A stretch of DNA of 64,000 nucleotides from Argentina anserina. Taxonomy: Eukaryota > Streptophyta > Magnoliopsida > Rosales > Rosaceae. Positions 49,591 to 60,700 of this stretch are shown in pieces. Position numbers and translations under genes: made by a program. Under the pieces are notes generated by a model. It had not been told where the DNA came from and ran no database searches. It saw only the letters and a program-made list of their open reading frames with translations. The stretch spans positions 11,160,001 to 11,224,000 of the forward strand of contig NC_065873.1 in NCBI RefSeq assembly GCF_933775445.1. Direction: 5' to 3'. The stretch's first letter is position 1; each line of letters starts with the position of its first letter.

Positions 49591-51054
49591 TGTAACATCC
49601 CTAAATTCAGAACAGTAAAATTTCGAATTTGTGGATGCTAGCACTCTGATATAACTTCAATAAATGAAATTACGTTACAGCAGCTGAATATTTTATCCAA
49701 GTTTCACAAAACACTTGGTTAAGTAAAACATTAAAAATTATTTAGTAAATAGTAAAAAGATAACTTCAGATAAAACCGTAAAACATTAAGGTTAAATAGT
49801 AAAACAGTATTTCTGCCAGGGGCATAATAATAATTTCACTTGGGCAGTAAAATGGTAAAAAATGTAACTGTAAAAGGACCCATTTTCACCCTTATCTCTC
49901 CGATTCCACTTCCGGCAACAAAAGTCATCTCCGATTTCAACCAAACAAACATACAAATCACTCACAAACTTCTCAACAATTCAATGACCACCAAAATGAC
50001 AAAACAAAAGTGAAAGGAAGGAGATTGCTACCTCACGGACTAAAAACACAGAGCCGAGGCTGCTGTATTTCATCTCCCGAGTTGCAGCACTTCATCTCCC
50101 GAGCTGCAGCACTTCCATAGATCCTGTCGAATGTCAGAGGAAGTTGTCTCGTCGTCGGAAATCCATAAATGTTGCCGAGGTGGTGATTTCACGACAGAAG
50201 AAAATCGAAAAAGAGGAAGAAAGAGTTTAGGAACCAAGTTCCATTTCAGGGAAGTGGAAATGGAAATTGAATTGGAGATGATTATAGAAAATCAACTTAC
50301 CAAGAGTGAACTGGTAGGGCTATCAAATTGATTTGCTACGCCGGGAAGGAGGTCGACGACAGTGGCACGGCGGTGGTAACAAAACCCAGAAAAACAAAGA
50401 AAAAGAATTTAGGCTTAGTTCATTGAAATCAAAAGAGGAACTGAACTGGGTTTTGAGGAAAGGGAATCAAGCTTACTAAACGAGACGGTTTTTGAGCTCG
50501 AATCGGCCGCCGGAGCTCTTCGTCGGAGTCCCTCTGCAACAACTCCGATTTCACCAAAATTGGGGTTGTTTGGGGAGGTTTCTTATATGGATAGATAGAG
50601 AATGGGGTGGTGAGTATGAATCTGTGGTTGCATGTTGGCTCCCTTGCCGAAGGATGGCGGCACAAGGTTGAGAAGGTGGCGGTGTGGTCTCGGTGGAGGA
50701 AGAAGGAAAAGAAAGAAGAGAAATGAGGGAGAAGAAGAAGACACGAGGAAGAAAATGAAAAATGGAGAGAGAGAGAGAGAGAGTTGGGCTCCGGTCAAAA
50801 TATTTTGGGCTTTTTCTTAAAAGCCTGAAAACAAATACCCACAACAAAAAATTATTTTTAAAACAAAACACAACTCTAGAAATTCGTAAAAACAAAAACG
50901 AGTATCGGAAAAATATTCCGAAGATATTTCCGAGCTCGTGGCGACGTGTAGTTTAATATTGACATATTAAACTACGTACTCTACATTTAATTTAAATGTC
51001 GATTAGTTATTCCTACAGTGTCGGTAATCGAGATTAGAAATCTCGGGTCTTACA
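49591..51054 (-). repeat. Minus-strand gypsy LTR (1464 bp)
   Basis: The minus strand begins TGTAAGACCCGAG at 51054 and ends GGGATGTTACA at 49591. The last ~110 bp match the end of the solo LTR at 58278-60917 (TTACTGTTCT, TTATATCAGAGTG, CAGCTGC). The flanks ATTGA and GCTCT differ, so this is not a simple solo LTR. It is likely one end of a larger or recombined element. Confidence 0.7.
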
Positions 51055-52428
51055 GCTCTCTTGGTTTCCGTTCTTTTACAGCTCTGCAATCGACCCACGA
51101 CATCTTCCCATCTCATTCCACAGCCCTCCGTGGCAGTGAGTCACTCAAATTCAAACTCACAGTAGTGTCCCAAGTAGCATGTCGATGGTGATAGAGCAGT
51201 GAGCCTTCCATCTGCCGATGGTGAGTGTACTTGATCTGGGCTCGTATTAATGCTGGTGGTTTCTCCTAAAACCCTTTGATGGGCTAGTCTATCAATTTGA
51301 AGTTGGAGTTGAGATTTGCAGATTAAAGGTTGAGCTTTAGTGACAATTCAGGTCGATTGGTTATCACTCCAGGTACCAAAATGAATCCATTCCCTTGTTA
51401 ATGTGTTAGTTGTGGGTTGTGTAGGTTTGTACTATTGTGCAGTATGTTGTGTTCTCGCACATGTGTGTCGGCGGGAGTAGCAAGTCCGGGTTGTGCATTT
51501 AAAGTAATGTGGATATTGCATATAAGATTGGTAGCTGCATGTTGTAAAGCATTACGTTAGGGTGTATCATATAATGAGGTGGTCAACTCGTGTGGACTTG
51601 ACCTTCGCAATTATTGAGTATCTTCATCTTGGACTAATCTTAGCTTGGGCGGCTTAACCTTGAGTTTTAGATTAATTGGGAGCAAGCGTGGAACTTTATT
51701 AGTTGTTTTGCATCCCAAGAGTTATTGAGTTGTGCATTGGTATGATTAGGACGTGATGCCTTGTTTAGAGTGGATGTGAGATTGCTTTCCATATTTTGAG
51801 TAGAAGACATAGCGGAAGCTAAGGAGAGTAAACCTCTTTTGATACAAGTAAATCTATATTTTAAAAGGAAAATGTTTCTAAGAGCATTTATGATTATAGA
51901 CTATGATTAATGCAAGTGAAAAATTATTGGAGTGTGTGTGACTTTTGTGATATAATATAGTTTATTTATATATATATATATGTATGTATTTAATGGTAAT
52001 AATAATAATATAGATATATACGTTGCTATGTTATATTATGTCATGTTCACGTATCATTGTGGTGGAGTTGTGGGATATATGATACTAGAGATTTTGAAGG
52101 GTGAGTAAAACCTTGCATGAACAATGTTACAATGTCATCCCAAGTAAATGAGAAATTAATTGAGAAAATATATATTTATTTTTAAAATCATATGAACTTG
52201 ATTGTCAATGATTTATGGGTAAGTAAAATGGTTTCCCTTATAAAAGTAATCCTATGATTTCTCATTTATTATGACTTGTTGTTGGTGAGTCAAGTGGACA
52301 CTTATATACATATTTACGTGAAATATATATATTGGTGGTGAGAATATGGAAGTTGTTATGAGAATTTGTTGTATTTGCTCTCGTTGGAAGTGATTTGTTA
52401 TTAAATTGATATTTATCTTGTTAGCAGT

Positions 52429-52430
<2 letters not shown>

Positions 52431-52466
<36 letters not shown>
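52431..52466. repeat. (TA)n microsatellite
   Basis: About 18 uninterrupted TA units immediately left of the first fold-back MITE. Confidence 0.95.
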
Positions 52467-52470
<4 letters not shown>

Positions 52471-52487
52471 CACACACATATGTACAG

Positions 52488-52892
52488 CCCTTCTTGGCTG
52501 CGAAGGTCCGCACCACTGTTTTGCTGCGGATTTCTATTTTTACATCACTTTTCGATCGAATTTCCTCATCTCCACCATCTATTATCTAGATAATATTGTG
52601 TAGATCATCTCTGCAAAATGTTAGTCAATTTGGTGATCGTTAAGGCCCTCAAAATTGTGTTTGTCCAGTTAAAATCATGAACTGTTCATGTTTGACAGAA
52701 TTCAGTCCGTCCATTTTTTTTTTCGATTTTGAGAACCTTAACGATCATCAAATTGGCTGAACTTTTGCAGAGATGATCTACACAATATTATCTAGATATT
52801 AGACGTGGAGATGAGGAAATTCTACCGAAAAGTGGTTCAAAATTGGAAATCCGCACCAAAACCATTGGTGCGGACCTCCTTATTTGAGAAAA
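52488..52892. mobile_element. Fold-back MITE copy 1
   Basis: Nearly the whole ~390 bp is an inverted repeat: GGTCCGCACCA (52504-52514) mirrors TGGTGCGGACC (52867-52877), and arms of about 180 bp align almost base for base around TTATCTAGATAATATTGTG. It sits between TA/TGTA simple repeats. No coding capacity. Confidence 0.85.
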
Positions 52893-52917
52893 TATGTACA
52901 TATGTATATGTATACAC

Positions 52918-53271
52918 AGTCCGTCTTTGCTTCAGACGTCCGGACGGCCCGCATTGTGCGGATTCGGCGGATTCGGCCACCGGCAACGCGCAACGACAGT
53001 GTCGACCAACACAACTGCACTCCCTTCCGCCCGGTGCTTCTGTTTGTGCTAGCCGGAGCTGCAATGCCGGTCCACGGTAGCCAAAATCTTGAAAGTTCAA
53101 GTTTCTGGGCACCGTATGGAGATTTCGAGATCCCAGCTGCCATAGGCCAGCGTTGTAGCTCTGGCCAGCACAGACATAAGTGCCGGGAGGAGGGGAGTGT
53201 GGCTGTGCTGGTGGTCGGAATCACCGAATCCGCACGATGTAGACTGTCCGGACGTCCGCATCTGAGAATTT
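52918..53271. mobile_element. Fold-back MITE copy 2, GC-rich
   Basis: The ends CAGACGTCCGGAC...GTGCGGATTC mirror GAATCCGCAC...GTCCGGACGTCCG (53225-53260), and the interior also self-pairs (TGTTTGTGCTAGCC with GGCCAGCACAGACA). It is much richer in GC than its neighbours, so long open frames appear on both strands; they are not genes. TA/TATG repeats on both sides. Confidence 0.8.
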
Positions 53272-53329
53272 ATGTATATAAGTATATGTATATGTATATC
53301 TATACATATATGTATGTATATGTGTATAT

Positions 53330-53729
53330 AGTCCCTATCCAGAGTGAAGCTTCACTCTGAAATTACAGAGTGAAGTTCTAATTTTAGCACATTTTTCAGT
53401 CAAATTTTTTCACCATAAGCTATTCAATATTTAGGTATGTTATTCAAGATCATCTATACAAAGTTTAATCCAATTTGACAATGGTTTGAGCTTTCAAAAT
53501 TGATATTTACACGAACGGTTCATGTTGAACATGTTTAATTCATTCATTGATTTAATTTAATTTCAATACCTTAACGATGTCCGAATTAGATGAAACTTTG
53601 TATAGATGATCTTGAATAACATACCTAAATATTGAATAGCTTATGGTGAAAAAGTTTGACCGAAAAGTGTGCCAAAATTGGAACTTCACTCTGTAATTTC
53701 AGAGTGAAGCTTCACTCTGGATATGGACT
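53330..53729. mobile_element. Fold-back MITE copy 3
   Basis: The left end AGTCCCTATCCAGAGTGAAG and the right end CTTCACTCTGGATATGGACT are inverted copies. The arms continue to the centre, with internal CAGAGTGAAGCTTCACTCTG palindromes at each end. The core (ATCATCTATACAAAGTTTAA) is a diverged relative of copies 1 and 4. Flanked by TATA/TGTA repeats. Confidence 0.85.
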
Positions 53730-54554
53730 GTATGTGTATATATATATAGCTGGGAAATGTATGGGGTTGTGAAAGTCAAGTGACTTGGTATATGTGTTGG
53801 TTGGGTAACCAACGCTTCAGTGTCGGTTTAGATCTCTCATTGTGGCGAATGAGGTCTATGTTGTGAGTTGTGTGTTTATGATCTCTCTTAAGTGGCGAAA
53901 AATATCAATGGCGAAGGGGATCAAGATCCCTCCTTGGTGGTGAAGGGTATCTTTAGGCATAAATGACCCACACTTTAGCCGGGTGAATGGGTACGAATAG
54001 AGCTTTAGTTATATTGCCTAAGTGTTTGATGGGTAATGACGTTGGTCATTACGCCTGAGTGTGTGTTTTAGGAAGTGGGGTTAGGGATACCTCCTACTTG
54101 CCTATAAAATATCGATTGGTTGATGAATACATGTGAACATGTTCGGGAGGAGAGTGTCTCCTCTGTTACACCATTATGAAAATTGTCATGGTTTTCATTT
54201 GAAAAAGTTATTTTGTTAGTTATCATATTTAGAGGAGAATTAATCAGTTGTATGGTGTCATTTAGTTTTCAGTTTACTCATACATGATTTATAGCTTACC
54301 GGGTTTGTTGTTACCATAGTATAAGGTTTTGCAGGTAGGTGTGGATCTTCAGGGTTGCAATAGAGGAGTTTCTGGAGTCGCATTGGGGTAGAAATTTGTA
54401 AATCTGAGAACTCTGTTGTACTGAGCTCCTTATGAGTGATAGCATTTACTTGTTACTCAAGTTGTGAAAAAATGTAAATGTATATATTAAACTTGATTTC
54501 GAGTTTTCACGTTCTCGAATTCTTGAATTTTATATCAAAATTCAGGGCATGACA

Positions 54555-54984
54555 CTTTTGTTCATGTTATATATAATTGATAGACATGATCTGCTCAAGG
54601 ACAGTCTCCAGATGAAGGGCAAGTTTTCTCACATTTTACACAGATGTAGTTTTGTCACACACAAAAAAACCATTTTACAGAATTTCTGTAAGATAATATC
54701 TTCACTAAAGGTGGACAGTAGAGTTAACATAAGAACAGATTTAAACAGTTTATGAGGTATGCATGACTTCAAAATCATTTTTCCATAATCCTGTCCAATT
54801 TAATATCAGCAACAGCAACATGAAGCGATATAAGGATCCTGGACCAACATATATGCACACAATTGTGTGCATGGTAATTGAGGATCATTTTCGGTCCTAT
54901 TTCAATCCCAACCAGTTTGTTGAATGAAAAATATGCAACCATACAATGTCTGATATTCTTGTTTAATGTATATATATATATATA
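54555..54984. other. Short spacer, non-coding
   Basis: DNA between the LTR nest and the fourth MITE, ending in a (TA)n run at 54968-54986. No gene. Confidence 0.4.
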
Positions 54985-55384
54985 TAGGATTTTCTCAGGT
55001 GCGGAGGTTCGCACCAATGGTTTTAGTGCGGATTTTTATTTTTTCACCATTTTTCAATTGAATTTCTTCATCTCCACCCTCTTCTATCTAGATAATATTA
55101 TGTAAATTATCTCTGCAAAATTTCAGCCAATTTGATAATCGTTAAAGCTCTCAAACTCGAAAAACAAATGGACGGACTGAATTATGTCAAACTTGAACCG
55201 TTCTTAACATAAAAACGCAATTTTGAGGGTCTTAATGATTACCAAATTGGCTGAAATTTTGCAGAAATGATCTACACAATATTATCTAGATACTAGATGG
55301 TGGAAATGAGGAAATTTGATTGAAAAGTGGTATAAAAATGAAAATCAGAACCAAAACCATTGGTGCGGACCTCCACAACCAATA
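54985..55384. mobile_element. Fold-back MITE copy 4
   Basis: Same family as copy 1: GGTTCGCACCAATGG mirrors CCATTGGTGCGGACC (55358-55372), and the arms share CTATCTAGATAATATT and TTTCAGCCAATTTGAT. (TA)n lies directly on both sides (54968-54986 and 55382-55393), so it also lies in a TA microsatellite. Confidence 0.85.
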
Positions 55385-56589
55385 TATATATATTAGTTGT
55401 GGAAAAGGGTATCACTGAGTATATTATCCTTACCAATCATGATTCCAGAGATTAAGATCTGAAACAGCACATGTTCAGAATGGTGAGTTATTGATATTTA
55501 AACCAAACTCAGTTTACCTTCATCAATTTAATAGTGTGCATCGACTGGGATATTGTAGGGAGAGATCTTCACAAAGTGTGCAACATGGTTGCTGATGGGT
55601 GATGGTATGTTAAGTGTCTTAGAGTATTAACACAGCTGATTGTTTCCTTCTTTACTTGGTCCTTGAAAAGAAGCCATTCAATCTGGTTGAAATTTTGATG
55701 TCAAAAAAGAAAATTCTGGTTTAAATTTAGAAAGCAAAGGGAAATCATAAGTAATGCCACAAGTTAATTGGTGCTGGAAAATCAAACAAATAGCTTAAGT
55801 CTGAATTCTGGAGGGTAAACATGGAGTTGTATCAATTAATAAAGTTTGGGTCCAATACAGTTAAGGAATGGAAGAAAAATATATATTGCTTTCAACAAAA
55901 GATTAATAGATTGTAAAATTAAAGGAATCCAATAAGTAGGTGTTCTTGAAGAACCAAAAGGTCAAATTCCATTAGCATAGCAAGTAGCCAAGTACAAAGT
56001 TTGTTACAAATAAAGCAAGCAGAGTGGAGAACCCCACAAGTTTCTCGAAACACAGTAAATAAGAGATGATACATCATACATTACAGTTCAGTAGCAAATT
56101 TGTGTTCGGTTTTAAATTACAAGACTAACTAGTCATTCTAATAGATATCTAGTAATATGCATGTTTGTATCAGCAAGCATGCACCTCGTTCTTGTGTTGG
56201 CATTGCGTATCGGCAGAGGCACTCATTCTTGTCTTGGCATTGCGTATCGGCAGAGGGGGCACAAGCGGCTGATCTCCAGGCACTGAATTGGCGGAGCCAA
56301 TCTAGGACGAGTGATGGCCTGTGCCCTCACTGAGTTTATGAGTTTGGTCTGTTTTGACTCAATTATGCCCCCACAAGATTAAGAATTTTACCTATAGTTG
56401 TATTAACTATGTGATTTTACCCTTGTAAATAGTTATAACACAGTATAACAATATATACAGCTTCTTGTATACTCTACCCATTATACACTCAAAATCCCAA
56501 TTATCTAAGAGTATTTCACGCCTTCTCCTTCAGCATTCTAAGAAAACCTGATCTCGTGCTCCCAGACACATTTGTTTCACCCTCCGCCA
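55385..56589. other. Non-coding; small direct repeat
   Basis: No supported exon. 56189-56262 holds two copies, 37 bp apart, of a unit containing TTGGCATTGCGTATCGGCAG. The right edge (56535-56589) continues the RING relic out of frame. Confidence 0.4.
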
Positions 56590-56907
56590 CTACACTGAAC
56601 AATGAAAATGGTGTTGGCAGGGCAACCTAGTCAAGGGTTGTTCCTTTTGATCAGGAACATTGAAATCCTCCAAGAAAATAGTACACGAAGGCGTCTGTCG
56701 AAGAATAGGCTCATCTACTTGCACAAGTGACTCCAAACTCGCACTCGCCCATGTAGCTACCGGAGTGAATTTAACATGCAGGAGTTGATCGCGGCTGAAT
56801 GGTCCAACCCTGCAGTTTTGTTCCCAGTTCCCACACAAAAACAATAATAGGGAGTTGGGTAGTCTCCGCCGCCTCAACCGCCTGGAATATCTTGGGAATA
56901 ATAACAT
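56590..56907 (-). pseudogene. RING-H2 finger protein relic
   Basis: The minus-strand frame ends in SCTIFLEDFNVPDQKEQ, then LPCQHHFHCSV and a stop. This follows the RING-H2 plan C-x2-C...LPC-x-H-x-FH-x2-C of plant E3 ubiquitin ligases, but the second zinc Cys is Phe and the Cys expected after HFHCS is replaced by Val-stop. After the stop, W..VKQMCLG resembles the W...CP..CR end in decayed form. The upstream part (residues 1-65) is not recognised. It is most likely a dead fragment of an ATL/CIP8-like gene. Confidence 0.6.
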
Positions 56908-57762
56908 AATTTACATCTACTTTCGGCACAGACTAAGTTGATGAAAGACAACTGGAGATCTGGCGCTTGTACTCCACCGTATTTCTGTTAGGAACGGATG
57001 CAATGTAGCATGGATACGGCAAAAAAAAGGTTAGTCCGTATCGTATCCGTATGGCCCGGATACGCTGCATATACGTTGTCTTGAATGAAAAAAACGTATA
57101 TTTGATTTTGTTTATCTCACACTACTTTTGTTATTCTCTCTTCAATAAACTTTTAAAATCTCTTCCATGCGACGTCTGATTGTACATTAGCTCCATGAAC
57201 TACATGTCATACTATTACTAATCACTTTGTATGTTAATTTTTCACAAAACGTATCATATAGACGAAAGAGTTCAAAACTAAATAACTGATGATCCAAATG
57301 CCCATTCAATCTCAGATTTTGGTAAACAACTTCAAGAACTGATGATCTAATTATCAACAAATATAAAAAGGATGCTGTTTTTAATGCAGTAAACAAACCA
57401 GTCGTCTGTCTGGGTAGGATTGAGATTGCTCAAGTAGTTCGGCCTCTTGGCTTCTTGATTAATTCCACCAATAGTTGTTCAAATGTGAAAGACGACAATA
57501 AAGATAATAACTAGAATGATTGGGATTTAAATTGCAGATTCATTCATGCTAGGATTGCTTCTTTTTTTTTGGTTCTACAGACCCTATTTAATAACTAGAA
57601 TGGTACTTTATTCTCACCATAACGATTACATTGGGGTCTGCAACTTAATTATAAGTTTAACATAATACACATGCCATGCTGGTTGTGTATTCAGTTGTAT
57701 TGTATATTTACCTACATGTTGGGAAACTACACTTAGCATACAAGAGTAATGTAAACATGTTC
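56908..57762. other. 3' flank of the EMB8-like gene
   Basis: No gene. 56998-57075 contains inverted, near-complementary GTATCC/GGATAC units (GGATACGG ... CCGTATCGTATCCG ... CGGATACG), possibly a degraded transposon end. The 3' UTR of the minus-strand hydrolase gene should lie at the right. Confidence 0.4.
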
Positions 57763-60700
57763 TTATCCTCTGCGCTTCTTTTGTAATGCTATCTTGAGGA
57801 CAGAACCAACCACTGGCCAACTTGTCACAATGCCAATGTAAACAAGCAACCATAAAGACCACCTACTCCGTCGACATAGCAGACCTAAGCATCTTCTAAC
57901 AGGAAGAGTTACATCAAGAGACTTAATAGCTTGCTCAGAAGATTCTACAATGCCACCCAAAGGATCCAACTCTGGTTGTGACCTCTGTTGATCTCGCTCA
58001 ACTGAATGTTTAATATCTCCAACTTCAAGTACATCTTCTACCATATTCTCTTCTACCTGTTCATTTCCCACTGCAGCTACCATTCCATCTTCTGCAATGT
58101 TTACATAGGGACCCTGATCTATTGAGGAGTCTCCTATCAAAGGTGGGTGAGGACTTGCCACCTGAAAACACATGAAATTGAACAATAGTAACTAGCTGTA
58201 TTTAACAGTATGCTGTAGCATGCCAACAAATAGAGCATGAAGTTATAAGAACATGAGCAACAATCGAATGTCTCACCTGTAATAACCCGAATTTTGTTAT
58301 TCATTTCTTGTAATTTTTTTGGAGATTAATGAAATGATATTTTGGTTATATCCATATTCTACGTCTTTTAAATAGCCTTCACTCGAAGTAGAAATCGGTT
58401 CGAGAACCATTAAGTCGTTTCTCGATTTAATTCGGTTGACTCAAGAGTTGACTTTTGATCCATCATTCGTTTCCGAAAACTTCCATCATGAAAGTTGTAG
58501 AGCTCGTCAAAACGAGTTCGTAGATATTCGGCACGTAATTTCGAAAGTCGGGAGAAGGAGTTATCATGATTGGAAGAGTTTCCGATTTTGGAGAACTAGA
58601 AAGAGAAGGATAGAATGGGAAATCCACACATTTAGATATTTCTCTCTTCTTCTCCACCGAAAGTATCTCTTCTTCAGTTTCTTTTTCTTCTTCCCACAGC
58701 CATTTTCTTCTTTCTCTCCAGGAAAATCCCTCCACCACTGATCTATTCCCTCCAGCCACCATTTCAGCAGCCTTCAGACTTCTTGGAACCGTGCTACCTG
58801 CTGCTGCAAGCTAGGAACAGCAGCACCTCACTCTCCGACGCCAAACAGTCACTGCAGCTCCCAGGAAAGTTGCTGCGGTTCTGCCACCATCACATCTCCG
58901 GTTGCCAGTGAGTCTAGGGCTCGGGGTCACCTTGTTTTGACCCTTGCAGTCCTTAGACAGTGTCTACGTGAGTGGGGTGGTCGATCTTAACTTGCAGCTG
59001 CTGCTTCAAGAGGGGATTTCAACTGCAACCCCAGCAGTCCTTCCTTTTGACGAGTTATTTTGGGTAAGGAGATCATTCCCTTAACTGGTTAGCTGGTGAG
59101 GAGTAGTGAGTTATGTAGTTTGAGATTTAAGGGGTGAGTTGTGTTTGTAGTTAATCATCAAACTTTGTTGCTGATTTTGAAGTAGTTGGGATACTTGTGG
59201 TTTGTTTGAAATAGGTTGGTTGTTGTAGGGGCTGTTTTGGTAAGAAAGAAGGTGTGAAGTCATTTTTGTGTTAAAAGAGGGTGTAGGATTTTGAGGGCAG
59301 CAGGGCTGCAGTGTTATTGTAGTGTTGTAGTAAGGAAAGTTGAGTTAGTTGTTATCTTTGGTGATGTTTTGGTGGTTTTGAGAGTAGGGGCTGTTTGAGA
59401 GTGCTATGGCTTTGTTTGGGGAAATTGTTTAGTTAAGTTGTGACATTTTAGAAAGGTTGGTTTTGGGAAGTAAGAGAAGAAAAGAGTAAAGTGGTTGGAG
59501 TGGATGCCACTAGTGTGTGGCATGGGGGTGACCTTAGTAGAATGCTGAAATTTATGAAGTGTTTATATTTTGGGTTGTTTTGGTTCCTTTTTACTAAGTG
59601 GAGCTTTGTTTAACTTAGGTGCTTGAGTTGGAAACAAGTGTTCGACTTGTTGAGTTAGAAGTGGAAGCAAGCATTAAGGTGAGTAAACCTCACGTTGGTC
59701 TAGTTACCCTTGGTGGTAACTAGACGTGTGAACTTACATTTTATTAATTTTTACTTATTGTGTGATTGAATATAAATGTGTATATATTTGGTGATTTATA
59801 TGCATATATTTATCACTAAGTATATAAAGCTACTATATTTGTGAAATATATTGTGTATTTTTAGTTGGTTTTCATTGAATTGTGGAGGATGAGACTGAGG
59901 GGGAATAAAATGTACCTCTCGGTAATTTGGAGGTTTTTGGATGGATTATTGTATAGTCAAGTGCTTATATGTTGTGTGACCGGAATGGAAGAAAATGTAC
60001 CTTCCGACATTATTGTGTGGTGATTATTTTGTTGTTACCGGAAGAGAAGAATATGTACCTTCCGGTATGATTATTGCGTGTGTAGCTTTGTGAGTTGTGG
60101 TGTTGTCTTTGTGGCGGCCTTATGAGGCAAAAGACTTTGTGTGAGTTGTTCTGCCTTAGTGGCGGCCAGTTTGGCGAAAGAAAATGAATACATATGATTT
60201 AGCCTTAGCGGCGGCCCAAGTGGCAAAATGTATTTCAATGTTCTACCTGTGTGGTGGCCTTAGTGGCGTAGGCATATGTCAGAACCACTCCTTGGCCGGT
60301 TGTGGGGATGATCATCTAGAGCTCTAGTATTACTGCCAATCTTCTGGGTGCGACTTGAGGGTCGCATGAACCCAGAATGTTCTGCATGTGTTGCGATGTG
60401 ATTGTGAGTTGTGATTATGCTTGTGTGGCAATATGTGGCGTTTGTTGTGGCATTGGTTGCGAGTTGACGTTGTTAGTGTTGTGATGATAATGTTGTTTTA
60501 TATATATTTCTGAGTTTAGAAATATGTTACATTATCCTTGAGTATTTCTTTTAGTTACTCATACCAGCTTTGTAGCTGACCAGGTTTATGTTTACAATCC
60601 TGGGGTATCATTATTGGTGCAGGGGGTAGTACTGCAGGTACTTCGCAGTAGTAGAGGCGGAAGGAATGAGCAGTTTAATAGCAGTGTGTTGTTTTAGCTT

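Larger units (their letters stand above)
46813..54554 (+). repeat. Probable gypsy LTR, heavily interrupted by nested insertions
   Basis: The left end TGTAATATTTTTC follows CTTTT(T), and the right end GGGCATGACA is followed by CTTTT (54555-54559), consistent with a target duplication offset by one base. It carries the GTCATAGAGCTCGTCGATTC box (46971-46990), leader-like sequence (47100-47340), resumes after about 51055, and has the 3' block TTTACTCATACATGATTTATAGCTTACCGGG (given here only by position, 54272-54302). It is interrupted by minus-strand LTR material (about 47340-51054) and three fold-back MITEs (52488-53729). Confidence 0.5.

Noticed and set aside
46536..51066. GCTCTCTTGGTT at 46543 and 51055 as a 12-bp target duplication
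   Set aside because: The positions do not bracket a consistent element, and the left copy lies outside the surrounding LTR. Treated as chance.
52884..53360. 158-codon plus-strand and 114-codon minus-strand open frames
   Set aside because: They traverse the GC-rich fold-back MITE and flanking TA repeats on both strands. The inverted-repeat structure explains them.
58163..58185. Methionine start upstream of the last EMB8 exon
   Set aside because: These codons lie in the intron before the TTTTCAG acceptor at 58162-58163. The exon continues in phase from 60985.
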